Assembly (NCBI GenBank): GCA_033239525.1 | Contig: BSYO01000025.1 | Location: 13,674,001-13,738,000 of the forward strand | Length of the DNA: 64,000 bases | Reading direction: 5' to 3' | Origin: Nepenthes gracilis | Lineage: Eukaryota > Streptophyta > Magnoliopsida > Caryophyllales > Nepenthaceae | In this document: in pieces, positions 1-13,300 of the stretch | How the letters are laid out: every line of letters starts with the position of its first letter | Position numbering within the stretch: the stretch's first letter is position 1 | The notes under the pieces: model-generated | The model's input: only the letters and a program-made list of their open reading frames with translations | What the model was told of the DNA's origin: nothing | Database searches by the model: none | Program-made: the position numbers and the translations under genes

Positions 1-299
1 TACGAGAATAATTAAATCATAATTTCAATATATGCATAAAACAAGATTATAAAAAATCAGATGAATAATACAATATACGTAAACTAATCATAACTTTCAT
101 AAAAATTACAAAGAATGTGAATAGGAATTCATTTATATAAAGTATAAATAATCCAATTATAAAAATATAAAATACACAAATATTTAGAACAATAAATACT
201 TTAAAAAGTAAAAGAAATTTAGCAAAAAAGAAAATGAGGCTTAAGATTCACTTGCTTTAACTTCAATTTTACCAAAATATTGCCTTGATTCACTTTAAT

Positions 300-720
300 T
301 GACATTATCTAATTTTCTCTCTCTCTTATCTCCTCTTTTCCTTATATCTCTTTTCTCAAAATCTAATAAAAATGATTAAAAATCAGCTAAATATGACTTA
401 TATAGTAGATTAGCATATGTGTACTTGTGAGATATGCATTAGGCATCGCGGCTAATTATTGTGGTGCGCAAACATCACTTTAGATATTAACATTCTATCA
501 TAGTGTGCTCGAGTGTTTCTCGGACATGTATCAAGTGTGAACACACTCAAAAATGCGCTTGAGTTTCAGTTAGGTTTCTATCAGGTGCAATCTTTTTATC
601 CAAAATATGTATGTGTACATGTCAGGCATCAGTCAAGTGTCATTCAACTTGATATGACTTGATTTAAAAATTAACTTTAACCCAATCTATTTCACTTTTG
701 ACCTCAACTTTACTTATCTG
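300..720 (-). repeat. Dispersed repeat R1, copy A
   Basis: Read on the minus strand, this segment lines up by eye with 59765-60130 (plus strand). Shared blocks in the same order are a TTAAAGTTAA block, a GACACTT block, a TATTTTGG block, a CCTAATGCA block, a TATATAAGTCA block and a purine-rich tail starting TTTTGAGAAAAG. The order of a TATA-like box and then a GA-rich leader suggests an old LTR, but no LTR ends or target-site duplication could be fixed. No coding potential is seen. Confidence 0.5.
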
Positions 721-1949
721 AATTTAATTAATCATAATTAAAAATTAAAATTTGAAACTCATTTTTTATATATCCAATATAAATATAGTCCAATTACAAA
801 ACTAATACTCATAAAATATATACAAAATCTCTACCAGCATTCAAGTTTGAATTTCCTGTAAATTATCTATAATCCTCTAATTTGAAAGTGTCAAAAACAA
901 ATCATAAGCCAAATACTCAATAATTATATATATATATATATATACCCATAATTAGAACGAATGGGGCAAATTAATAAACCAATATAAAATCCTTAAGAGC
1001 CAAAATTCAAATATCAAGTAAGACAAATCAATAAATGTTCAAATGTGATCCCGTATGCAAAGTTCAAAATTTAAAAGTTAATATCAAATGATCCAAATGT
1101 ATAAACCAATTAAGTTAAATAACCAAATCCAAAGAGCGGTCAAAACCTATGAATTTTAAATCAAAGTCCTAAATATCCAAAATTAAATATAGATAAAAAT
1201 ATTAAAAATTTAAAACATACTCAAATCAGAGAATTAAATATGAAAAGGCTGATTTTGAGTAATGATTATACGTACTTCTGGTAACCTTAGGCCTATACTA
1301 CTTATATATTCTCCCTTATAAATATGGATAAATGTTACTTTCTTTTGTTACTCGTGGATGATAAGTATAAATTTTAAATTTGTCTGAATATATTAGAATA
1401 TTTAAATATATTAATTTTGTTCAATTTTTTATAATAATTATTATAAAAATTAAACTAATGAGGGTCTCTATAAAAAGTTTAAAAATTTTTTATCTGGCGG
1501 AAAGCATAAAACTTATATTCTGAAAAGTACAAAGAAAATTTTTACATTAGAAAAAGTACAAATATCGAGTCGAATGCAAAATAGAGCCACATGCATAGAA
1601 TACCACATATAAGACCTATATACAAGTTTTTATAATTTTTTTTAATAAATATTCTTATACATAGGTATAATATCTTAAAATACTTACTCATTTTTTCAAA
1701 ACAAGCAAAATTTTTAAATATTGACAAAATTGAAACAAAATTTCAAAACATCTAATTAAACCACATGCATGCACGAAGAATTAAAATATGGTGAGTAAAA
1801 TGACATATATGTATAATAAAATTATCAAATATGAACAAAATTAATAAAAAAATGGCTATAGTTCAAAAATAAAGATTAAATATATTTACCTTTAACATCT
1901 AATCTAAAGATCCGACTACAAGATATTCAAAGATCTCTACTTTTCTTTT
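721..1949. other. A+T-rich intergenic DNA
   Basis: Nothing gene-like is seen. There is a short (TA)n run near 925-945. Short open frames here are low-complexity A+T translations. Confidence 0.6.
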
Positions 1950-2300
1950 TCTATCTCCTTTCCCCCCTCTCCTTTTCTTTGATTCTTTTTCCTTCTAGCG
2001 CGAAGTTCCTGAAAACAGTGCGCATCTTCTTATGTAAGTGAACTGGTGTATGAGCGTTGCGCCTAACCCCAGCTACGCACAAGTGCCACCTCTGATGCTC
2101 CTCAAGTGAGAAATAATTACCAAAATTACGCTTGAGCATTGCCTTAGGCAGTATCAAGTGCCCACTAATCTACCCGAATCCTGCTTGAGCAATTTAGAGG
2201 CATTTATCAAGCATGCCCAATTTGCCAAAAATGTGCATAAATGCGTGTCAGGCATGTCCTAAGTGCCAAAATTACTTTATTTTTTTTTATTAAATTTACA
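1950..2300 (-). repeat. Dispersed repeat R1, copy D (degenerate)
   Basis: On the minus strand a GGCACTT block, a CATGCCTGACA block and an ATTTTTGGC block recur in the order seen in copy A at 300-720. A purine-rich stretch follows at 1955-1990. The match is weaker than between copies A and B. The 68-codon open frame here is a by-product of the locally higher GC content, not a recognisable gene. Confidence 0.35.
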
Positions 2301-4100
2301 TTACACAATTGTTTTTAATATATTTAAAATAAATAAAAAATAAACCGATAATATCAAATTAATTACGCTCCATCACAAGAGGATTCCCTAATACAGAAAT
2401 AACAATTCCTATTATAAAATTTTATTTATATATTACATTTTAAATAAATAATAATCTATATCTATTATTAATTGTTAAACTCCTCATTATAAGCCGTTAC
2501 ATACCTTTACATCACCGTTATTGACTATGTTAAATGGGGACTAAGCTCATGCAAATTAAATCACAATAATTGGTCCTTTATTGAGTTGCGTGACCTCGTC
2601 GTCATCGGTCCACGCCTTCTCTCAGCGATTCTCTCTCTATTCCTTGCTTCATATCCGCCATCTCTCCTTTTCAGATGCCTGCCCCTCTTTCCTTTTCAGA
2701 ATATTTTTAGGGTTAAATATTGTTTTTTTAATAATTAATTAATTTATATAATTTTTATAAAATATATAAAAATTATTGTTGATATTAAATTTCTATTAGT
2801 CTCACCACGTACTTTTTTTTATATTGACTATTTAATAAAAATTTAATAACCATAATTTTAAAATAAAAAATAATTATATATTTTTATTTTTTAATAATAT
2901 TAACATATATTAAATATTAAATCTAATATATAAAAAATTAATAAAAATAATTATTTAGATATTATAATTTATTATTTAAATTTAAATGGTTAATTCTTTT
3001 CAAATCAATGGTGCAGATGGGAGCCTCTCCCAATGAGAAGCAGAAATCCCGTTCCGGTTCAGACTGTCCTAAATTTGTGGGCCACACATTGTTTACTTAC
3101 ATCTTTAATTTTTACTATTAAATTATTGAAAGATATATATATAATAGTAACATAACTTAAATATTTAATCTAATAGTAAAAATTAAAAACATAATTTAGG
3201 TGATTTTGTTTTAATTTTTAAATCTCATCTCCACTTTCATCTCATAGCCCACCTAATATCATATTCACAACCATTAAATAAAAATATTTTTTTTTTCAAA
3301 ATAAAAAATATAGTAAAAATATTGATGGGTGCAGATATCAATGGCTCACTGAGAAAACCCATTTTTAAAAGTCTGGCCCATATATCAAAGAGGCCGAAGA
3401 GGTTGAATTGGCTAAATCAAAGAACCCATCTGACTATATGAAATAAATTAGTAATAATGGTTAAGCGATTTTTCTCTCTCTCTCTCAATGACCTCGGACA
3501 GTTAAAAACATAATATGGATAAAATTATATCTATTTAGCTGTTTTCTGAACGATTTCTTAGACAGTTGACGAAAAAAATAAACTACCCCATAATAATTAT
3601 AAAAAGATCATCTTTTCATTAGGACAAATGAGGACTCTTTCGAAAAAAGAACATCTCTCTTTCTCTCTAAGACGTTTTGAGAAAAGCGCAAGCTCCCACG
3701 CATAAAATTAATTTAGTTTCCAATTAGCATCCTCTATTTTCTTCCTTTTAAAAGATAGATACTCACTTGAGTATTAGAGGATATATTAAAGAGTCAGTTC
3801 CGTCAATCTTTTAACCATATTGTGGAGTTGCACAGGGTTCAAATTTGAGTATACGAAAATCGGACTCGTTTCGTACAGCATTTGGATCCCTTATCCATAT
3901 AATAATTTGGATATGAGAATGCAATAAATATAATATTCTTTAATAATATTATTAATTTATTTTTATATGAATTTATTATTAAAAATTAATAAATAATAAA
4001 TTAATTATTAAAGATATATTAAAAATAAATAAAATATATAATAACCATCATAAATGAAAAATTAAAATAAAAAAAACAAGCCAAAGTTTTAAACAACACA
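2301..4100. other. Intergenic DNA upstream of the NPH3-like gene
   Basis: A+T-rich sequence. Higher-GC pockets at 2590-2700, 3010-3100 and 3340-3440 contain no readable exon with splice sites. I recognise nothing else. Confidence 0.5.
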
Positions 4101-4354
4101 ACTAAACAATAATGCAAACCACTAGAAGACACAGGAAACGAAAAAGCAAAAGCAAAAGCAAAGCAAAGCAAGGGGGACAGAGGGAGAACAACGAACTATG
4201 GCAGCTTGACGTGGAGCTACAAATGCGATTCGATTGCATTCTTCTTCCTTCTTCCAGTCCGTCCATCCATGGCGTCCACTGATTGCTGTGAGTCAAATTC
4301 CTGAACAACAGAATGCGACTGAGGAAGACAGAGGACTCCCCAAGCAATTAGCAA
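4101..4354 (+). promoter_or_regulatory. Probable 5' UTR and core promoter of the NPH3-like gene
   Basis: GC content rises here directly before the inferred start codon at 4355, and pyrimidine-rich leader-like stretches occur. An in-frame TAG at 4349-4351 closes the frame just before the ATG, which supports 4355 as the first usable start. No confident TATA box or transcription start could be assigned. Confidence 0.4.
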
Positions 4355-7300
4355 ATGCTTTCCACGGGCAATAACCATCAGTCTCATCTCAACCGCTCTA
4401 CGTCTCCACGTCTCTGCAATACCTTAAACAATCGGTGCGACTCTCTCTCTGTAATTGACTTGTATCTTGAACTGTTTGAACTGTTGTTGCTGACTACCGT
4501 TAAATTTGTCGGTAGTGTAATCGTCTCTCTCGATTCTATGCGAGGAAAAGCGCATCCGAGATGGATTGTGGTTGATTTTTGATATTAGGCCTTTGGATAT
4601 GGATTCGTTGCCTCTGCTGATTACTTTTCGCTAGTCCATAGCTTAATTGATTTGGACTTCTGAATCTCTTTTGGTAGAACAGGGGAAGACATAATAGTAC
4701 GGATTCCATTATTTTTTATGCTGGTTGTTAATATTGTGCGGATTTGTCGATCTACTTTTGGCAGTACAGGTATTGGCGAGGAATTCAGGGGAATGTTTGG
4801 TAATTATGTCGTTTCGTGTTTCTTTCATTTGTTAGCTCTTATCAAGCTCAAAATCCTCTGCTGGCTTCACTAGATTCATTGATTGTTATCAGATGAGTTG
4901 ATGTTGAGTACCACAGGGCCTGTTATGAACTGTGATTCGTGTCTTAGAAAAGCAATTCGACCCGGACTTTTAGTGACCCACTCATATCGTGATCCAAAAC
5001 CTTTAACCGCGTTTTTGTGCACCACAAATAAAACAAAGCTCGAATAAGGGCCCTGGAGATGTTTTTAGTAAACTCCTACGACGCTTAATTTAATATATGT
5101 TTAATTTGTTAAAAGAAAATTAGGAGTGCAACTGACCTTGGCTGACTGTAGAGCGGATGAGGCTAGCAAGACATATTTAAAATTAGAGATGAGTACTTTG
5201 TGTGAGTATTTAGCAGAATATTAAAAGAAAATCCTTTCTTAATGCCTCTTGTCTTCTCCTCTCTCAATTTGTGAAATCCTCTCCCTTTTATAGACGAAGG
5301 GTGGCTGATTAGGAAAGCCATTTTTTGTATGCACACTTGCATTCATTCTTGGCGATGTTTTGATTAAATGCATATCTGAAGTATAAGATATCACATTAAT
5401 TTTTAGGTATTGGGAAATTAGGGCTTGACGTGTGTTGGGAGGATTGGCTGGTTAGACAACAACAATGCACACAATGGAGGGAAGAAAGGGAGTCAGAGAG
5501 AGAGAGAGAGAGAGCAACAAAGCACCGAATTTTTTTTGTATAAAACCCTTCTAAAATTAGGGAAAAATCACGGGCACTGAGTCTCAAAACAAGTTTTCAC
5601 TATATGAACTCGGTTACAGAAACCACACGATAAGACAAGGCCTGCAAGCGTAAACTGAAGGATTGAGTATGAGAACACACACTTTGTTTTTCACTCACTA
5701 CTCTCTTCACACTCTTTTATGCCTTTTTGCATTTGCTTTCCACTTACAAGTTTTAAAAAACTCTCACACTCACTCTCCTTTTTGCATGCACACACACACA
5801 CACACACATATATATAAATACAAAACAGAGAGCCACCTAATCAACCTAATTAGCATGGCGATGACGTATGCATCTGCTACAACGGCGCATGCTTCTGACC
5901 TTTGTAGCATACGATGTATGCAGGCTTCTACAGACTTACATTCTATTTCTAAGAGATGATGTCAACCATTCCTTCTGCAATTCTGGAGTTGACCAAAGAC
6001 TCTCAACAAAACCGGAAAGTCATCGGATAGTATTAGTAAAAAAAGACGGCCATTCAAAAAGCCTATCATTTCCTTCCTGACCGGTCAACTTTTCCGTTGA
6101 CTGGATTTTACACTTGGCTGGTCAACCTTGCGTTGACCGGATCCTTTACAAGTGCCGGTCAACCGGATGTTGACCGGCATTCTAACTCTCCGAAAATTTT
6201 TCACATTGAAGTGACCCCAACAAACTACCCCTCACGACTGTGTAGGAACCAAACCAACAATCTTGCAGCAAACTTCAAATTTTCTTTTGGGCAAAACTTT
6301 AGTCAACATATCTGACCCGTTTTATTCAGTTCAGATCTTCTCTAATGACACCAGTCCTTCATCAATGACATCTCTCACCTAATGATATCAAATATTAATA
6401 TGTTTTGATCTTGAATAAAATGAGGAATTCTTGTACAGATGCATGACACTTTGACTGTCACAAAGTATTACATACTTCCCCTACTTCAAGCCCAATTCTT
6501 GGATGAACTTCTTCATCTACAGCATTTCCTTGCTTGCTTCTGTGACTTCAATGAATTCTGCCTCTGTAGTGGAAAGATACACTTCTGTAGTTTAGACTGT
6601 TAGAAAACTGCTCCTCCGGCAAACTTGACCAAGTATCCCGAAGAAGACTTCTGGGTGTCAACATCTCTGGCCATATCAGTATCAGTGTATCTCACCAGCA
6701 AGGGTTCGTTACCTCCAAAATAGAGATGTGCTTTTTAGGTTCCCCTGAGATGCCTTAAGATCCACTTTACAGTTGGCCAGTGCTCCTTCCCTGAATTTGA
6801 GAGGAATCTGCTAACAGTGCCAACTGCATGTGCAATTTCTGGCGTTGTGCATACCATGGCATACATTAAACTCTCTACTGCTGAAGTGTAGGGCACGCTT
6901 CTCATTGTTGCCTTCTCATCATCTGTAGTTGGACACTGTCGACTGTTCAGCCTGAAGTGATTGGCCAATGGAGTGCTCACTGGTTTAGACTTCTCCATCT
7001 TGAATCGTTGAAGCACTTTCTTAACATATCCTTCTTGTGACAGCCAGACTTTCTTCTTCTTTCGATCGTGAAAAATTTTGATGCCCAGAATCTGATTCGC
7101 CGGCCTCAAATCTTTCAAGGCAAATGACTGTCCAAGTTGCTGCTTCAACTCCTTAATTCGATTACCATTCCGTCCAACGATCAGCATATCATCCACATAT
7201 AGGAGAAGGATGATGAAGTCATCTTCTAAAAAACTTTGAATAAACACTTAATGATCCGAAGTAGTCTTCTGGTAGCCTTGTTCCACAATAACAAACTCGA

Positions 7301-10300
7301 ACTTGTTGTACCATTGACGTGGAGCCTGTTTCAATCCATACAGGCTTTTCTTTAGACGACAAACCAATCCTTCCTTCTCCATAACCTTAAATCCCTCCGG
7401 TTGCTCTATATAAATTTCTTTCTTAAGATCACCGTGGAGGAATGCAGTTCGGACATCCAATTGCTCCACCTCCAAATTTAGGATAGCAGCCAAACTGAGC
7501 ACCGTACGTATGGAGGACATTTTCACAATTGGGGCAAAGATTTCATCGTAGTCAACCCCTTTGCGCTGGTTGAAACCTTTCACCACCAGCCTTACTTTAT
7601 ACCTTGGTTGTGAGGTACTTTCATCCATCTTTATCCTGAAGACCCATTTGTTTTTCAGTGCTCTCTTTCCCTTTGGCAGTTTAGCAAATTCAAAGGTATG
7701 GTTCTCATGTAATGAATCCATTTTATCCTTCATTGCTTCCAACCATTTTTCTTTCTGCTCATCCTTCATGACTTCATCAAAGCCTTCAAGCTCGCCTCCA
7801 TCAGTAAGCATCACATATTCACTAGCAGACAATGGACATATGGCCATCGTTCCCTTGAGGATCGCCGAACAGTAACTTCTTCTTTGGCCAGCTGAGGAGT
7901 AACGACATGTTCCTCTTGATCATTTGGTTCGGTCTCACCTGGGCTATTCTCCTCACAGTGTGCCGACCAGACTACATCAACACCGGTCTTATCAGTCCGG
8001 CCGGTATCATGCGATGCCTTCTTTTCCTTTCCAATGTCTTCAATGGTCTCTCCTTCCATGAAAACAATATCCCTTGACGGGACAAGTTTCTTTTCAATTG
8101 GGTCATAAAATCTGAATCCCGATTCATCTTCCCCAGAGCCCAGAAAGATGCATTGCATCGTCTTTGGCTCCAATTTCGTCCTTTCATCTCTCGGGATATG
8201 TACAAATGCCTTACAGCCAAACACTTGAAGATGATTATAAGATGGCTCATTTCCAGACCAAACCTTCTTCGGCATGTCACCATTCAATGGCTTTCTGGGT
8301 GACCTATTAATGATATAAGCCATCGTTTTTAGTGCCTCGGCCGAAAAGGATCCTGGAAGTTTTGCTTCTAACAGTATACACTTGACCCTCTCCATCAATG
8401 TGCGGTTCATCCGCTCAGCCACGCCATTTAATTGTAGCGTCTTGGGTGGCATCCTCTGGTGTCGAATGTCATGACGTCGGCAATAGACATTAAATGCCCC
8501 AATATACTCACCACCATTGTCACTCCGGATGCACTTCAACTTCTTACCAGTTTCTCGTTCAATTAGAGTATGAAAATACTCAAATACACCAAGAGCCTAA
8601 TCCTTGATTTTAAGTAGGTACACCCATAGCTTCCTAGAGCAGTCATCAATGAACGAGATAAAATATTAAGCTCCTCCAAAAGACTTCTCTTTAAATGGTC
8701 CACAGATGTCGGTGTGAACCAGCTCAATCACTTCGGTCTTTTTGGAGGGCATGTCTCCTCTAAATGAGACCCTTCTCTGCTTCCCTGCCATGCAATGAAG
8801 ACAAGTCCTTAGTCCGACCTCCTTCATACTAGGAATGAGGCCCATCTTCGCCAGATGACTCATCCCCTTCTCACTTATGTGGAATAGGCGTGATGCCACA
8901 AATCAGAAGGCTCTTCATTAGCAACATTGACCTCTCTTGCCTCAGCAGAGGCCTGCAACGCATAAAGACCAAACATCTTCTTCCCACGGGCAACTACCAG
9001 AGACCGTTTGGTCAATTTATACGCCCATTCATTAAAAACGTTGCAAAAACCGTCATCATCAAGTCTGCCTGCTAAGATGATGTTCATCTGAATGTCAGGA
9101 ATGTATCTGACATCCCTCAAAAGTAGTCGAGTTCCGTTGTTGGTGACGAGAGAGACATCACCATAGCCTACAACTCTGGATGTCTCCATATTTTCCATCT
9201 TCAGCACTCCAAAATCACTCGGAGTGTAAGATGTAAAGAGCCATCTCCGAGAAGTGACGTGGATGGATGCATCGGTATCCACCACCTAGTCAGTATCCTA
9301 CTCTACCATGCTTACAATATTATCAGCTTCACAGGTCAAAAGTAGATCCCCTCCTGTGACAATTGAGACCGAAGTATTTTCCTCACTTCGGCCATTTTCT
9401 CCTTTGTTCTCATTTCCAACGTTTTCACGCTTTCACTTATAACAAAATCTTTTAATGTGGCCTTTTTTTTCACAATGATGATATTCCATGTTTTGGTACT
9501 TTGATCGAGACTTACTTCGACCATTTTCTCCAGGTTTCTGTCCACGGCCTCTATTCCTTCCCTATGACTTTGTCATGAGTACCTCGGAGGGCTGAGAGGT
9601 CAAGGTCCCTTGAGACTGCCGTCTTATTTCCTCATTCAGCACGGCTCCTTTGGCCATCTCTAGGGTCACAATGCCATCAGAAACTGTGTTGGTAATAGTG
9701 ATTCTCATCATCTCCCATGAGTCCAGTAGGGTTGTTAGGAGCCACAAACCTAGCACCTCGTCCTTGAACTTGATACCCAAACCACGCAACCGGTCCACAC
9801 AACCTTGAAACTCGTTCAGGTGATCAGCAACGGACGAGCCATCCTTGTACCTAATCTGCATCAACTTCATCAGATGGTAGATTTTGTTGTTGCTAGTCTT
9901 GGAGGCGTACAGCTTCTCCAATTTCTCCCACAGCGTCTTAGCATTCATTTCGCTCCTAATGTGGTTATGCACGTTGTCATTTACGAACTGCCGTATGTAG
10001 CCGCATACCTACTTGTGCTCCAACGCCATTTCTCGTTCTGATTTCGCCTCTAGCTTTTTAGTGGCGAACACCAGATTGTGCATGGATTTGACAAACAGCA
10101 AGTTGGACATCTTGCTTTGCCAAGTGTCGTAGTTGGTGTCGTTCAGACAAACTATCTTGCTTCCAATCTCCTTAACAATGTTCAACAAAGTCACCGTACA
10201 AAGAACATGTCTCTGATACTACTTGTTGGGAGGATCGACTGGTTAGACAACAACAATGCACACAATGGGGGGAAGAAAGGGAGTGAGAGAGACAGAGCAA

Positions 10301-13300
10301 CAAAGCATCGAATTTTTTCGTGGAAAACCCTTCTAAAATAAGGGAAAAACCACGGGCATTGAGTCTCAGAACAAGTTTTCACTATATGAATTCGGTTACA
10401 GAAACCACACGGCAAAACAAGGCCTGCAAGCGTAAACTGAAAGATTGAGTATGAGAACACACGCTTTGTTTTTCACTCACTACTCTCTTAACACTCTTTT
10501 ATGCCTTTTTACACTTTCTCTCCACTTACAAGTTTTAAAAAACCTCTCACACTCACTCTCCTTTTTGTGTGCACACACACACACACACACACATATATAT
10601 AAATACAAAACGGAGAGCCACCTAATCAACCTAATTAGCATGGTGATGATGTATGCATCTGCTACAACGGCGCATGCTTCTGACCTTTGTAGCAGACGAT
10701 GCATGTAGGCTTCTGCAAATTGACATTCCATTTCCAAGAGATGATGTCAACCATCTCTTCTGCAATTCTGGAGTTGACCAAAGACTCTCAACAAAATCGG
10801 AAAATCATCGGATAGTATTAGGAAAAGAAGACGGCCATTCAAAAAGCCTATCATTTCCTTCCTAACCGGTCAACTTTTCCGTTGATCGGATTTTACACTT
10901 TGCCGGTCAACCGGATGTTGACCGGCATTCTAAGCAGACCATTTCAGCCACTCTGGCTAAATACTCTTCGGAAATTTCACTCTGGCGAGATGCTCTTCGG
11001 AAATTTCCCACACTGGAGTGACCCCAACAACGTGTCCACCTAGCACTCTAGGCCAATGCCTAGGCTTGGTGGCGAACCAGCCATAATTCTTGGTTGCGCC
11101 TCCTCCGGTCATCAGATCTAGCCTTTACCCCAGCCATATTTTCAAGTGCCTTTTAGGGTCAGCCACTTTCAAGCGGTAATTTTTAGGCCTTGGCAACTTT
11201 TTAAGAAGTAGGGTGGCACAGTCTCAATCGGCACGATATGGTTTCTATCTGCTATTGTATTATTTGTCATGTCAAGATAATTGATTAAATAATTGTTTAT
11301 CTCAAGCAGACTAGGCCCATATATTTTGGTTGGATCCTGTATAGTGGGCTACTGACTTGGATTTCCAGTTAGGTTGGGCTAACCCGTTGTATCAGCTCTC
11401 AACAAACTAATTATTATATAGTGTGGTATAATATTGTTAAGGAAATAATGATCCTCTGATTATTTCCCTATTTTGTACAAATATAATGAGAATCATGCAA
11501 AATTTTGATGAACTTGCATCTTTTAGTAAGTTTTACCTGTTCACATACTTGGTATCAAGTCACTGTTGGTTGTATTTGTTGGCACTTAGACATTCCTCCC
11601 GTTCATTATTGTCTACAGCTGATTCTTAACTTCTATTTCCCATGCCCGCTCCTGCAAAAGTTTAGAAGATAAAGGAAAAACTAGAAAGAGAAAGACAATA
11701 AATTATTGACATCCATAGGTTTTTTGCAAATGATTTTGCTATAGAGAAATTATGCCAGTAACTCCACCTATATCCCACAATATGGTTATCCTTCACATAA
11801 AGCCAGTGATAATTGTTTCCTGCTGTAAGAAGTGAGATGAGAAAGAGAATTTACTCTTTTCTGCAAATACTTTATGAGGGAACTCAAGTCCTTGATGCTT
11901 CAGAATGTCAGCAACTTCAGTAAATAAATCCAAATTGCTGCACACTTTTATATCCGCTGACCATCCATCTGGCAGTGGCTAAATATGATCTGAATCTTTA
12001 TTGGCTTGCAGTATCTTCCAAGATGTTGCAGGAGATGTTACAATTGTTGTGGATGGCGAGTTTTTTTTACTGCATAAGGTAAATTCTCTCTTCCCTGCTT
12101 CCACAACCTTCCCCTCTGTTAAAAAAAAAATTAAGCTTTCGGTTGATGTAATGTTGAGAACAAGTATTGGTCACTAATGTTAAATTTAATTCAATTTTAG
12201 CAATATATTTTGTTTTGGTCTTTAATAATGGGTCTATTATATTTGAAAAAGGATGCATTGACACATGATCCATGTAAAAGGAAGTTGAAAACAGTTAGCA
12301 AAATATAATATTAGAGAGCAGCTCAGTACACAAAGCTCTCACAAGATGGGATTTGGAAATAGTCAGATCTATGCGACTTTATTTCAGCAATGTAGAGAAG
12401 CATTGTTTCTATGATCTGGATATATTGACTCCAAATCATAATAGAACAATCTTATAGTTATATTATGACCTACCCTTCAAGTAAAAAGATAGCATTCTAA
12501 AATGATAAATGCTTTTTGAAATTGAATGGCTCTACATTAGAGTTTTATTCGAAAATAAAAGCTTAAGCCATACTATCTGAAAATCCTGCTTCGACATTAA
12601 ACAGTCAATTCTTACTGGACTGAGCCAGATAGCAAATAGCAAATGGAAGGGATCCAAGAATGATGTTATTTTAATTAGAAATATGTCTTATTATGGTTTA
12701 GATTTCTATCCTTTAGTCCTTGTCACTACCTTAAATTATGCCCCCTCCCCCTTCAACAAATAAAGGAATGAGGTAAGGGTGAGTATGAGAGCTCTTAGTG
12801 ATTAGTATGTAGTGTGAGATGCTCCGAGGAAATCTCGTTGCTGTTCTTTGTCCTCTAAACAAACCAGAATCTTCTATTCTTGCCAATGTGCTTCATTTGT
12901 TTTTTTTTTTCCAGTTATGGCTGAATATCTATTCTAAGTGCTTCTTTACTTCAGGCTTATTTTGCATAACGTTTGAAATTGCTTTTTAGGAAAAAACTAT
13001 ATATAAAAAAAAATCTACTTGATTTACTGAGGTTATCAATAAATTGCTATGGATTTTTTTAGTGAGATTTAATTTAGATTTTTTTTCTGATGTACAAAGT
13101 TGTACTTTCAAAGAAACTACATCTCTCATATATCTTTTCCTGAAGTACTTTTCAAATTACATACAAATACTCTCACACCGTGAAAAATACTCATATTATC
13201 ATTATTTCATGTGGGCATCCAGACCGGTTGTTTCTGTTCCTTTTTCCCATCTTGCAAATCTCCAATTTTCATCTACATGCTACATTGTAGTTTGGGTGAA

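Larger units (their letters stand above)
5433..11029 (-). mobile_element. Ty1/copia LTR retrotransposon (Copia-A) in intron 1 of the NPH3-like gene
   Basis: A complete but inactive element of 5597 bp. The LTRs are 790 and 806 bp, start TGTTGGG and end CCCAACA. The target-site duplication ACGTG lies at 5428-5432 and 11030-11034. Domains run right to left: gag, protease, integrase, RT, RNase H, which is copia order on the minus strand. The element is therefore antisense to its host gene. The primer-binding site is at 10208-10223 and a purine tract lies at about 6223-6240, next to the left (3') LTR. Every domain carries stops or frameshifts. The wording around the integrase and the YVDDML box resembles Tnt1/Tork-type copia elements; the lineage is a guess. 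Confidence 0.93.

Noticed and set aside
3770..3900. SINE-like B-box (GGTTCAAATTT)
   Set aside because: No matching A-box, tail or second copy was found.
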